Of a stretch of 64,000 nt of DNA, positions 8,973 through 17,725 are shown one piece after another (the stretch's first letter is position 1; each line of letters begins with the position of its first letter). Origin of the DNA: Lichenicola sp965198575 (GTDB taxonomy: Bacteria; Pseudomonadota; Alphaproteobacteria; Acetobacterales; Acetobacteraceae); assembly GCF_965198575.1 (NCBI RefSeq), contig NZ_OZ240671.1, positions 248,001-312,000 of the forward strand, given 5' to 3'. The notes below the pieces were generated by a model that made no database searches, had not been told where the DNA came from, and saw nothing but the letters and a program-made list of their open reading frames with translations. The position numbers and the translations under genes are program-made.

Positions 8973-11900
8973 GTGAAGATCGACCATGCGCATGCGCAGC
9001 AAGGCCACATGAAAGCCCCGCCTGCTCAGGTGCTGCAGCTTACAGCGGGCGACGTCACCGTCTTCCTGGGACCTTTATCGGCGCACGGCATGGGCGACCT
9101 CGGGTCGCTCGGGGTCCTGGACAAGCCGACCGAGACCAGCAACGACCGCCTGGCGATCAGGGCGATCGAGAGCCTGAAAAGCGATAGCTGGCAGATCGAG
9201 AAGCTGCAGAGCTGGATGGCACGGCCGGACATCGCGGTCGGCGCCAGTATCACGGTCCGGACGTCGGCACATCACGACGCCCACCACGTCGTCGAGACAC
9301 TGCGCCACCACCTGCGGACGCACCGCCTGCGCGCGATCGTGGTCAGGAAACACGACCGGCACGCCGTGTCATCATCCCCCAAGCGAGGCGCAGCTGCGTC
9401 GGTCGCATTGGCCGCCGCCCCGGCCGCGGGATCTCCGCATGCGCTTGCGGCGGCCGCAGGTGGTTCGGCCCCGACGTCGTCCGGCAGTGGCGTGCAGGCG
9501 CATGGCGGGCCGGTCAGCATCGCCGGGTGGTCGACCGAGCAGCGCCTGCAGACCCTGTACGAGGACGCGCTGCCGCTGCTCGGCAAGGAGCTGCAGGCGC
9601 ACCTCCGGGCGATGCTGACCGGCCCGGCGCTGGCCCAGACGATCGCGGTCATGGGCGTGATGGCCGGGGTGCAGGCGATCCCGGTGATCGGCGAGGCGCT
9701 GGACGCCGTGTTCGTCGGCTATGCATTTGCCTATGCCGGGTGGGACGGGCTGCGGGCGATCGTCAGGCTGACCAAGGCGATGCGGACCGCGGTCTATGCC
9801 GACAGCGCAGCCGGGATCGCCGACGCTGCGCCCGAGGCCGCAAAGGCGATGGTCGCCCTGGGCAGCGACTTCTTCGACATGGCGATGCTGCGCGCGGCCA
9901 AGCGGAACACCAGCGGCGGCGGTGCGGCAGCCGGCGGCGCCGCGGAAGACAAGGCCGCCGCGTCTGGTGTCAACGCCGATCGTGGGAAGGGGGTCGGCGG
10001 GTCCGGTAAGTCCGGCACGGAAGCTGGGACGGCTGCAGACCAGGCGACACCAAAGGCCGACACACCCGGCGGCCATACCAGCGAGGACGCCGCCACCGCC
10101 GAGTGCGTCGGTCACCCGGTCAACCCGGCGACTGGGGTGGTGTACACCGAGCAGACCGACTTCACCCTGCCGGGCCCCCTGCCGCTGGTATTCAAGCGGA
10201 TCTGGGTCTCATCCTCGACGATCGCTGGTGAGCTCGGGCATGGCTGGCATCACAGCCTGGACATGGCCTTGATGCCGCGCGAGGACGGCCGGCAGACATT
10301 GCGGCTGGGCGACGGCCGCCTGCTGGTGTTCAACACGCCAGTGCCCGGAAGGCCCAGCTTCGACCCGGTCGAGCGCATCCAGCTCTGCGAAATGGACGGC
10401 GAGGTCGTGGCCGTCGACTACAGCGGCATCCGCTTCCGGTTTGGCCCTCCCATAAGTTTTGTGACCGGGATCCCGGCGATCCGGCACCTGGTGTCGAGCG
10501 CAGACGCGAACGGCAACACGATCACGCTGAAGCGCGACCGGTCTGGCCGCCTGCACGGTATCCGCGACAGCGCCGGGCGCGAGCTGCTGGTGCGACATGA
10601 CGGGCTTGGCCACATCTTAGGCATCGACGCGCCGCATCCGGACGGCAACGGCCTGCTGAGCCTGATCGCCTTCGAGTATGACCGCGCCGGCGACATGACC
10701 GCCTCAAGCGATGCGGTCGGCAGTCGCTTCCGCTACGTCTACGAGCGCCATCTGCTGGTCGAGGAAGGCCGTCCGGCCGGGCTCACCTTCCACTTCCGCT
10801 GGGACAGCACCGCCCGGCGCACGGCCGCGCGCTGCATCGCCACCTGGGGCAGCGCGGTGCTGCAGGGGCTGTCGCTCTACGACCGCACGCTGGAGTATGA
10901 CGACCGCGCGCGCCGCACCACCGTGCGCAGCCCGCGCGGCGCCATCTGGCAGTACGAGTGGAACGCCCAGGGCCGCGTGGTCGCGGTCGTCGACGCTCTC
11001 GGCCGCCGCGAGACCCGCCGCCTCTCGCCGGAAGGCCTGCCTCTCGGGGAAACCCGTGCGGATGGGGCTACGCGCAGCCGCGCTTATGACCGCTTCGGCC
11101 GGGTGGTCGAGACACGGGCGTTCGATGGTGCGCGCCGGGTGCTTCGATATTCGGAGCCCACACCGGACGGGCTGGTTATCGCCTTGCCGCTCGAGATCAC
11201 CATGCCGACCGGGGCCAGCGAGCAGTTCGTCTGGGACGACCGGCTGAACCTCGCAGCCCACACCGATGCCGCCGGACGTACCCGTCGCTTCTTGCGCGAC
11301 CCGCGCGGCCTGACGCTGGCGGTGCAAGATGCGCTCGGGCCGCTACGCCGCTTCGGCTGGTCCGAACGCGGCGAGCTCGCCTGGGAGGCCACCGGCGATG
11401 CGGCGCAGCGCACCCTGTTCAGCTACGACCCGCTCGGCCGCCTGAGCGAGAGCCGCCGAGGCATTGGGGCACCAACCCGCTACGTCAGCGACGCCGCTGG
11501 TCGGCTGCTGGAGATCCGGCGTCCCGACGGCGGCATCATCCGACTGACCCACGACGCGGAGGGCCATGTCACCAGTCACCGGGCGGCAACCGGCGCGATT
11601 ACGCGTTGGAGCTATGGCGGCCTGCCCTTCCCGATCCAGCGGCTGAACCCGGACGGCAGCAGTCTGGGCTACCGCTACGACGCCGACCTCAACCTGATTG
11701 GGCTGACCAACCAGAAGGGCGAGCTCTACACGCTGGCCCACGACCTGGCCGACCAGCTGGTCGAGGAGACCGGGTTCGATGGCCGCCGACGAAGCTACCG
11801 CTATGACGCGGCCGGTTTCCTTGCGGCACACGACGATGCCGAGGCCCGCGGTGCCACATACGCACGAGACAAGCTTGGGCGGCTGCTGGAACGTCGACAC

Positions 11901-13694
11901 AGCGACGGCCTCACCGACCGATACGTCTACGACCAGGCGGGTCGTCTGACGCACGCCGCCAACGACTGGGGCGAGATCGGCTTTGCCTACGGGCCGGATG
12001 GCGCGCTGCTGGAAGAAGCAAGCCCGGCCGGCACGGTCCGCCACCGCCACGACGCCCGCGGCCGTCGCGTCGCCACCACGCTCCCCGACGGGCGGGAAAT
12101 CGAGACCGCTTACGATGCGCAGGACAACGTCGTCCGCATAGACTTCGACGGCCGCGTCGTGGCGTCGTTCGGTCGGGATGCGTTGGGCCGCGAGACCGAG
12201 CGTCATACCGGCGCCCTGACCACGGTGTCCGACTACGACCCGCAAGGCCGCCTCACCCGGCAGACGGCTCGAAGCGCCACCGCCCCGCCGGTGATCGAGC
12301 GGCAGTATCGGTGGGACAACGCCGATCGGCTGATCGAGACGCTGGACCTCGGGAGCGGCGTGCGGCGCTACCAGTATGATGCCAACGAGCGCCTGGTCGG
12401 CGTCGAGGGCGACCTGCCCGAACGCTTCGTGATCGACCCGGCCGGCAACATCCTGGGCGCCAGCAGCGACAGCGGCGCCGGCACCCCGGGTGTGGCCACG
12501 GGCGACCGTCTGCTGCTGCGCGGCGACCGCAAGTTCGAGTATGACGGTTGCGGCAACCGGGTGCGCGAGGTGCGCGGTGCCGGCGGCAATGCCGAGCGGC
12601 TGTATCGCTACCGCGCCGATAACCAGTTGGCCGAGGTCGAGGAGGGCGGCCGCCTCGGGCGGAGGCTGACGTCGTTCCGATACGACGCGCTCGGGCGACG
12701 GACGGTCAAGGAAAGCATCTCCTTGACGCCCGCGGCAACCAACGATGGTGCGGACGGAGCACCCGGAACCGCGACGCGGACCGACTTCGTCTGGTCCGCC
12801 AACCTGCTGGTCGCCGAGAGCACGACCGCCGACGATCCACTGGCGACGGTCTACCTGCATGAGCCGGGCAGCTTCCGGCCGCTGGTGCAGGTCCGGCGCA
12901 CCGGGCGGGGCTTGCCGGGGACGCTCTTCCATTACCAACTCGACCGCCTGGGCACGCCGCAGGAGGTCACCAACGACGATGGCCGCATCGTCTGGCAGGC
13001 ACGATCCAAAGCCTGGGGCGCGCTGGCAAGCGTGGCGGTTGATGAAGTGGCGCAGCCGATCCGCTTCCAGGGGCAATACGAGGATGCAGAGACGGGGCTA
13101 TTCTACAACCGGTTCCGCTACTACGCGCCTGACGAAGGCTGCTACGTCCACCAGGACCCGATACGGCTTGCTGGCGGGCTGAACCTCTCTTCCTATGTTC
13201 CGGCGCCAAATAGTTGGATCGATCCGCTTGGGTTGGCGTGCGTGGGGCCGTGCGGGTTTGCGAGCCAGGACGAAGCAGCGCAGGCAGCGCTCGGCAAGGC
13301 AAATCCGATGTCCATACAGGATAATCTTGAATATGGTGGTCTGATACATCAGCATGATGCGACAGGAGAGTTCGGATATAGCGGCCCGCTTCAGGGAACA
13401 GATCAAGGCGTCAATCCCTGGGATGCCGGTAATCCACCGAATACATCGGTCGTCGGCGACTATCACACCCATGGTGATTATTCGACATTTGACGCGGCGT
13501 CGGGGCAAGCAGTCCGAACGAGCGACCCGGCCCTGGACGACTTCAACAGCGACAATTTCTCGAGCCAGGATTATCAGGGCATTCGATCCGACGCCGCTGG
13601 AAGCCCCGGGTACAAGGGTTACCTGGGTACGCCCAGCGGGACCTTCAAAGTGTTCGACCCGGCAACCGGGAACGTCGGCATCCTGGGGCCATGA
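8973..13694 (+). CDS. RHS-repeat polymorphic toxin with DUF4329/JAB-like C-terminal domain
   Basis: A 1573-residue RHS protein; the start may be GTG 8973 or ATG 9009. In order: an N-terminal ~130-residue domain of unknown type; Ala/Gly-rich linkers with a hydrophobic stretch around residues 225-255; an entry segment HPVNPATGVVYTEQTDF (DUF6531 type) near 382; and many RHS/YD repeats of the form YDALGR. The RHS core ends with the conserved autocleavage-site motif DPLGL at 1417-1421. The remaining ~150 residues are the variable toxin tip. It contains NLEYGGLI, then VVGDYHTHGDYS with His1498 and His1500, the pattern of DUF4329, a JAB-fold family. The RHS shell is known to encapsulate such tips. 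No VgrG, PAAR gene or secretion cluster is nearby, so the export route is unknown. Confidence 0.88.
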   Translation: MKIDHAHAQQGHMKAPPAQVLQLTAGDVTVFLGPLSAHGMGDLGSLGVLDKPTETSNDRLAIRAIESLKSDSWQIEKLQSWMARPDIAVGASITVRTSAHHDAHHVVETLRHHLRTHRLRAIVVRKHDRHAVSSSPKRGAAASVALAAAPAAGSPHALAAAAGGSAPTSSGSGVQAHGGPVSIAGWSTEQRLQTLYEDALPLLGKELQAHLRAMLTGPALAQTIAVMGVMAGVQAIPVIGEALDAVFVGYAFAYAGWDGLRAIVRLTKAMRTAVYADSAAGIADAAPEAAKAMVALGSDFFDMAMLRAAKRNTSGGGAAAGGAAEDKAAASGVNADRGKGVGGSGKSGTEAGTAADQATPKADTPGGHTSEDAATAECVGHPVNPATGVVYTEQTDFTLPGPLPLVFKRIWVSSSTIAGELGHGWHHSLDMALMPREDGRQTLRLGDGRLLVFNTPVPGRPSFDPVERIQLCEMDGEVVAVDYSGIRFRFGPPISFVTGIPAIRHLVSSADANGNTITLKRDRSGRLHGIRDSAGRELLVRHDGLGHILGIDAPHPDGNGLLSLIAFEYDRAGDMTASSDAVGSRFRYVYERHLLVEEGRPAGLTFHFRWDSTARRTAARCIATWGSAVLQGLSLYDRTLEYDDRARRTTVRSPRGAIWQYEWNAQGRVVAVVDALGRRETRRLSPEGLPLGETRADGATRSRAYDRFGRVVETRAFDGARRVLRYSEPTPDGLVIALPLEITMPTGASEQFVWDDRLNLAAHTDAAGRTRRFLRDPRGLTLAVQDALGPLRRFGWSERGELAWEATGDAAQRTLFSYDPLGRLSESRRGIGAPTRYVSDAAGRLLEIRRPDGGIIRLTHDAEGHVTSHRAATGAITRWSYGGLPFPIQRLNPDGSSLGYRYDADLNLIGLTNQKGELYTLAHDLADQLVEETGFDGRRRSYRYDAAGFLAAHDDAEARGATYARDKLGRLLERRHSDGLTDRYVYDQAGRLTHAANDWGEIGFAYGPDGALLEEASPAGTVRHRHDARGRRVATTLPDGREIETAYDAQDNVVRIDFDGRVVASFGRDALGRETERHTGALTTVSDYDPQGRLTRQTARSATAPPVIERQYRWDNADRLIETLDLGSGVRRYQYDANERLVGVEGDLPERFVIDPAGNILGASSDSGAGTPGVATGDRLLLRGDRKFEYDGCGNRVREVRGAGGNAERLYRYRADNQLAEVEEGGRLGRRLTSFRYDALGRRTVKESISLTPAATNDGADGAPGTATRTDFVWSANLLVAESTTADDPLATVYLHEPGSFRPLVQVRRTGRGLPGTLFHYQLDRLGTPQEVTNDDGRIVWQARSKAWGALASVAVDEVAQPIRFQGQYEDAETGLFYNRFRYYAPDEGCYVHQDPIRLAGGLNLSSYVPAPNSWIDPLGLACVGPCGFASQDEAAQAALGKANPMSIQDNLEYGGLIHQHDATGEFGYSGPLQGTDQGVNPWDAGNPPNTSVVGDYHTHGDYSTFDAASGQAVRTSDPALDDFNSDNFSSQDYQGIRSDAAGSPGYKGYLGTPSGTFKVFDPATGNVGILGP

Positions 13695-14023
13695 TCGCGG
13701 CCATCAAGATCCTCGCAGCGGTTTCAATCGTGATGATGGCAGCCTATGCCTACGGAGAAGGAACGAGGATGAATGCTATCGCAGCTATCGCCGGGAAATA
13801 TCTGGAACCGATTCAGATCGCAGTTCCTGAATTCCAGAAGCATGGATACGACATCGCCGACTATGACATCCAGCTGATATCGGACGGCTCGAACGTCGTT
13901 GTTCTTTTCAAGAAAGCCGGGACTCCAGCTGGGTTCAGGGGGTCGCCACGCGGTTTTCCGGGCTTCGAGGTGGAACTGGAAGCGGCAACCGGAAAGATCG
14001 TGAGAGCGAACTTCGTCCGCTGA
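13691..14023 (+). CDS. Candidate immunity protein for the RHS toxin
   Basis: A 110-residue protein whose ATG overlaps the toxin stop as ATGA, the usual position of an immunity gene. The first ~20 residues (IKILAAVSIVMMAAYAYG) form a hydrophobic segment that could be a signal or membrane anchor, so the mature part would lie in the periplasm or at the membrane. The rest is a small alpha/beta domain with FKKAGTPAG and a C-terminus of alternating strand-like residues. I do not recognise a named family. The immunity role is inferred from position, size and coupling only. Confidence 0.6.
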   Translation: MIAAIKILAAVSIVMMAAYAYGEGTRMNAIAAIAGKYLEPIQIAVPEFQKHGYDIADYDIQLISDGSNVVVLFKKAGTPAGFRGSPRGFPGFEVELEAATGKIVRANFVR

Positions 14024-15794
14024 TCGCTCTCTGCCATCTGGCGCGTCCGGATGCCTCACGATCCAGCCGATAGACTGGTGCGCGAGAGCAACGCTCCCCG
14101 GGCGTCAGGCTGCACGCCTTGTCCGCCACCACGGCCAGCTTCGCGGCGGCGGGAGCGCCCCGGCCGATCGAGACATCCATGCCCTTGAGGGGCGCATAGG
14201 CAACCAGGTCCGTCCCGTAGGTTCGCTCCGCGTTACCGAGCTCGGCCAGGTAGGCGGCGAGCGTACCGCTGTCGATCGGTGCCTCCAAAGGCGGCACCAC
14301 GGTCGTGAAGCCGAACCAGGACAGCACGCCGAGGTCGCACGCCGCCTGCTGGCGGGCCTCCGTCATCGGCACCACCTGGTTGACCCACTGTGGGGCGAAA
14401 TCAAGGAACGGCCCGACCTTGGCCACGGGCGCCGGGCGCACCGCGGCAAGCACCTCGACGTAGAACGGAACGCTGGCGCTGCTGCCGCCCTGGGTGACCT
14501 GGACCCTGCCGTGGTAGTTGCCGGGCAGTGTAGTGGCCGGGACGTTGAAGGCGACGATGATGCCCCGCGGAAGCCGTGGGTTCATCGCGATGGTGGCGAT
14601 GTCGCCGCGGAGCATCCCGTTGTCGAACTTGAGCCCCTGACTGGACGCGTCGACGCGGCGCCAGCGCCACATGTTCCACCATGCCTGCGCTTCGATCGGA
14701 CTCTTGGCGCCCCATGCGACGGTGGCGGACGCGCTGGCGGCGGACGGCGACGTGACGTTGATGGTCAGGTATCCGAAGCCGCCCGGCGCGGTGGTGACCG
14801 CCGTTCCGGAGGCGTCGGAGCGCACGGCGGTGAGTGCGGTCGCGTTCGGCGCCGTCGGCGGTCCCGACACGACCGGCCAATCGCTTGCGAACGCCAGCGC
14901 GCGCTGCGCCTGCACGAGACCGGCGGCGGTCGGCGCCGGGCCCCTCGGTTCGGCGACCATCGCAGCCAGGTAAAGCGCTGCGGCCGGGTAGCCAGCCAGG
15001 GAGATGCGCAGCATGCCCCCGGTCACGGTGACGTCGGTCGTCAGCATCCCGCCGCGCTGCGCGCTCACCGTGAAGAACGGTGCCTGCGTGGGGTCTGCCT
15101 CGATCGCCCGCCCGGCCACGTAGCCCTGCGAGACCCACTGGTCCCAGGTCAGGGTCTGGTAGGTGACGACGGCGCCGTTGACCTCGATGCGCCGCTGCAG
15201 CAATGGGGGCTTGTTCTGCCAGTTCCCGGCATCCTCGGTCCACATCGTCAGGTGGTAGGAGCCGTTGGCCAGCGGGGTGTCGAATTCGGTCGTCATGATG
15301 CCGTTCGTCGGTATGGGCTCGTGGCCCGGGTTCTGGATCGCCACCCCCTTCGTCACGCGGGGGTCAGTCGCCAGCACCTGCTGGAACCCATACAGCGGGG
15401 CGGCCGCGGCTGGACCGAAGTACCAGGCGATGTCACCCCTGGGGAGCGTCGGCGCGTCCGTGATGGTCACGCCTGTCACGTTCACGTCGGCGACCCCGGT
15501 GAAGGCGATGGCCTGGGCGAGGGTCGCCATGTTGAGGCGGCGCCCGGACGGGGTCGCCAGCAGCCCGATGCGGGCAGTGAAGTCGAACGGACCTGCCGGA
15601 AGGACCCGCCCGTCGTCGACACGATCGGCGTATGCCGGGTCGGCGTAGTCGTCCACGCGGAGGATCACCCGCTGCGCAGTGCTGGTCGTGTTGTCGCCGA
15701 CGACATGCAGCGACGCGAGGACAGGCAGTGTCTTGCCCGCCAGGGGCCGCAACCACCAGAGGATCTGGTCGCGTCGATCGTCCGAGCTAGGCAC
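13935..15794 (-). pseudogene. Truncated large extracytoplasmic protein, possibly carbohydrate-active
   Basis: The leftward frame encodes about 600 residues of ordinary, non-shadow protein but has no credible beginning or end. It starts at a GTG with no signal peptide, although the Thr/Ala/Gly-rich beta-sandwich style (for example DVNVTGVTITDAPTLP, NGSYHLTMWTEDAG, PGNYHGRVQVTQGG) is that of a secreted protein. The frame also continues upstream to 15882 without a natural start. At the other end the last ~45 residues run antisense through the RHS immunity gene and look like junk, so real homology probably stops near 14060-14100. I read it as an internal fragment cut by rearrangement at both ends. 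The resemblance to malectin-like and glycosidase-associated domains is only an impression. Confidence 0.5.
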
Positions 15795-16309
15795 GGCATT
15801 CGCTAAGCAACACGTGCCGACCGAAAGGATCCGTCGGCTGCGGCCGTCCCGCGGGCAAGCATAAGACCTTCCAGATCCTGTTCACCTCGATGAGCTTGGG
15901 GACATCCTGCCCCAGACTCATCAACCACCGACGCATTCACGCCGCTTCTTCATGCAGTGTCCTCAACGCCAGCGTTTGACGCCGATGAAGTCCGTCCAGT
16001 GCAATTGCGCTGGATGAGCGATCGATCAGCGCCCGCCTGCGGTCAACGCAGGCCCGGGTGATCGTCCCATCCGACGTGGAGAAACGCGGACGACGAGAGT
16101 CACGTCGGTCATCGGATGCTTCGCTAGGTTCCGTGTCTACTCATCATGGAACGTACTTGTTGGAGGCGAACCCCTGTAACCGACCCGGCTCAGTCGGCAT
16201 GTTGTCAACACCAACACGTCAGAGCTTCTTCCGGACTGCCTTCGAAACCTCTTGCATATCGGCATTGATCCGTCAGGCTTGACGTCATGCCAACGCAACG
16301 AGAGAGAGC
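15795..16309. other. Intergenic stretch without a supported gene
   Basis: This 515-bp stretch holds short frames only. It lies behind the truncated gene and ahead of a weak small gene. I see no repeat or RNA gene in it. Confidence 0.35.
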
Positions 16310-16618
16310 ATGGACATGAGCACGGCAGAGACTTCCGGATGGCGCGTACTCTCGGAGCAGGACCTCGACGAGATGTTCACGATACGTGATGCTCTGCTTA
16401 CGCCGGCTGGGCGGGCAGCTTTTGCCGAGATGCGCTCCGCCACTGCTTGCTCCGACCACTCTGTGTCGAGGGGTTACCTGCCGACTCTTCTACGCTTCGA
16501 GAAGCCAGTGGACATCATCCCGGTCGAGGAAAACCAGAAAAACGTCCGTCGTCGGAATGCAGCTCTAAAAACCGACCAGATACGTCCGGCACGGCTTGTT
16601 GATGACAAAGCCTGCTGA
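16310..16618 (+). CDS. Hypothetical protein, 102 residues
   Basis: A small acidic protein beginning MDMSTAETSGWRVLSEQDL, preceded by a purine-rich GAGAGAG stretch that could serve as a ribosome binding site. The first ~70 residues have balanced composition; the last ~30 (KNVRRRNAALKTDQ onward) look less natural, so the gene may be frameshifted or end early. I do not recognise a family. It sits ahead of another small unknown gene on the same strand. Confidence 0.35.
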   Translation: MDMSTAETSGWRVLSEQDLDEMFTIRDALLTPAGRAAFAEMRSATACSDHSVSRGYLPTLLRFEKPVDIIPVEENQKNVRRRNAALKTDQIRPARLVDDKAC

Positions 16619-16897
16619 CGACACGACGCCGGAGAGGGATGCAGTTGCCGTGACCGGTCGGTCCCAAGCAGCGGCTGCCGAAGCAGAACCAGTCGACTGT
16701 ATGACGAGGTCATACAGTTCCTTTATAGCAACGTATGTTATCGGCCCTGTCTTTGAGTCATAGCCGGTGAGACTGCGCCAGATGCCGTCAACATGAGGAG
16801 ACAGGGCTTTCACAGCGCTAAATATCGGAAGCATTTGCCAATGAGCATCCTTCCGTCACGCTTCACGTCACAGGCACAAGTTCCACGGAGTAGTAGC

Positions 16898-17422
16898 ATG
16901 AGCAGAAACCCTGATCTGCTGGAATACCTAGAGTCGGAGTATCCAGAACTGGGAAAATTCGAGTTGCTTCTCATACGAGAGATCCAGAGCTTGTTCCCAC
17001 AGTATCGGACTCAATCGATCATCGAAGGTGATCTGGTGAACATCGAGACCGACATGCTGGAGCTTTCTGAGGATCTTTTCCACAGCGTTGTCACTGGGCG
17101 AAAGTCGTCCGAAGAGGCGGAGCAGTGGCTTGCCGAGTGGGGCCCAAGCAGACACAATGTTGATGTTGAGATCGAGGAATGCCGTCTTCTTCTACAGATC
17201 ACCTGGGAAGACGTGCCCCACGACTACGGACATGTCGAGGAATATGTGCTTGCTTGTGAGAAGCTCCTCGAAAGAACTAACGAGAAACTTGATCTGGCCC
17301 GACGCCGAGGTTTTCAGAAGCGAGCAGCGGCCTCACGTCATGGCAAGGTTGACGATGTGGTGCCCCCTGCGGGGGTGGCCGATGCGACATGCTTCACCGC
17401 GTCGGCGGAAAACCGTCCGTGA
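16898..17422 (+). CDS. Hypothetical acidic helical protein, 174 residues
   Basis: The start at ATG 16898 is supported by GGAG eight bases upstream; the longer frame from 16793 has no such site. The protein opens with MSRNPDLLEYLESEYPELGKF and is rich in Glu and Leu, predicted mostly helical, with two likely amphipathic helices in the middle (LLIREIQSLFP and LLQITWEDVP flanks). The last ~30 residues after RRRGFQKRAA look like low-complexity tail. No family is recognised. Its A+T content is higher than the surrounding region, which suggests separate acquisition. Confidence 0.55.
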   Translation: MSRNPDLLEYLESEYPELGKFELLLIREIQSLFPQYRTQSIIEGDLVNIETDMLELSEDLFHSVVTGRKSSEEAEQWLAEWGPSRHNVDVEIEECRLLLQITWEDVPHDYGHVEEYVLACEKLLERTNEKLDLARRRGFQKRAAASRHGKVDDVVPPAGVADATCFTASAENRP

Positions 17423-17646
17423 AACCGATCCTACGGTTTACTTGATAGGAAGCTTCGAGGGCAGCTTGCCTGCGGGGGGGGTCAAGTACGTCCTGATCGT
17501 CCTGGATCCCGGAAGACATTCATCATCGCAGCCTCGGTTCATGCGCGCGCTGTTTAGATCGCCTCAACCTCACTGCGTCCCGGACCGTCCGGACGATCGG
17601 ACAGAGCCGGTTCCAGTAGGTCGATGGTGCGTGGACAACCAGCCGC

Positions 17647-17661
17647 AACGGTTCAACCGTT
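17647..17661. promoter_or_regulatory. Palindrome AACGGTT-C-AACCGTT, candidate operator
   Basis: A perfect inverted repeat with 7-bp arms around a single C, 65 bp ahead of the methyltransferase ATG and about 33 bp upstream of a second palindrome. It could be a protein site or a short hairpin. Its role is inferred from position only. Confidence 0.35.
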
Positions 17662-17694
17662 TTGCTGGCGGAAGTGTCTGGATGCGCCTACTGT

Positions 17695-17713
17695 CGGTAG
17701 TCACTGACTACCG
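17695..17713. promoter_or_regulatory. Palindrome CGGTAGTC-ACT-GACTACCG, candidate autoregulatory operator
   Basis: A perfect inverted repeat with 8-bp arms and a 3-bp centre, ending 12 bp before the methyltransferase ATG. The methyltransferase has an N-terminal helix-turn-helix, and cytosine methyltransferases of the SsoII/EcoRII type are known to repress their own promoter through such a domain by binding a palindrome. The same arms recur at 35625-35643 with a different centre, so the site is not a one-off. Confidence 0.5.
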
Positions 17714-17725
17714 AAGGGGTCGCTC

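Larger units (their letters stand above)
17423..17725. promoter_or_regulatory. Upstream region of the cytosine methyltransferase gene with two palindromes
   Basis: This 303-bp interval contains an uninterrupted run of eight G near 17476 and two perfect inverted repeats close to the methyltransferase start. They are listed separately. No gene is visible. Confidence 0.4.

Noticed and set aside
11343..13076. 577-codon leftward frame inside the RHS gene
   Set aside because: Antisense of the repeat region; composition and lack of start context mark it as a shadow.
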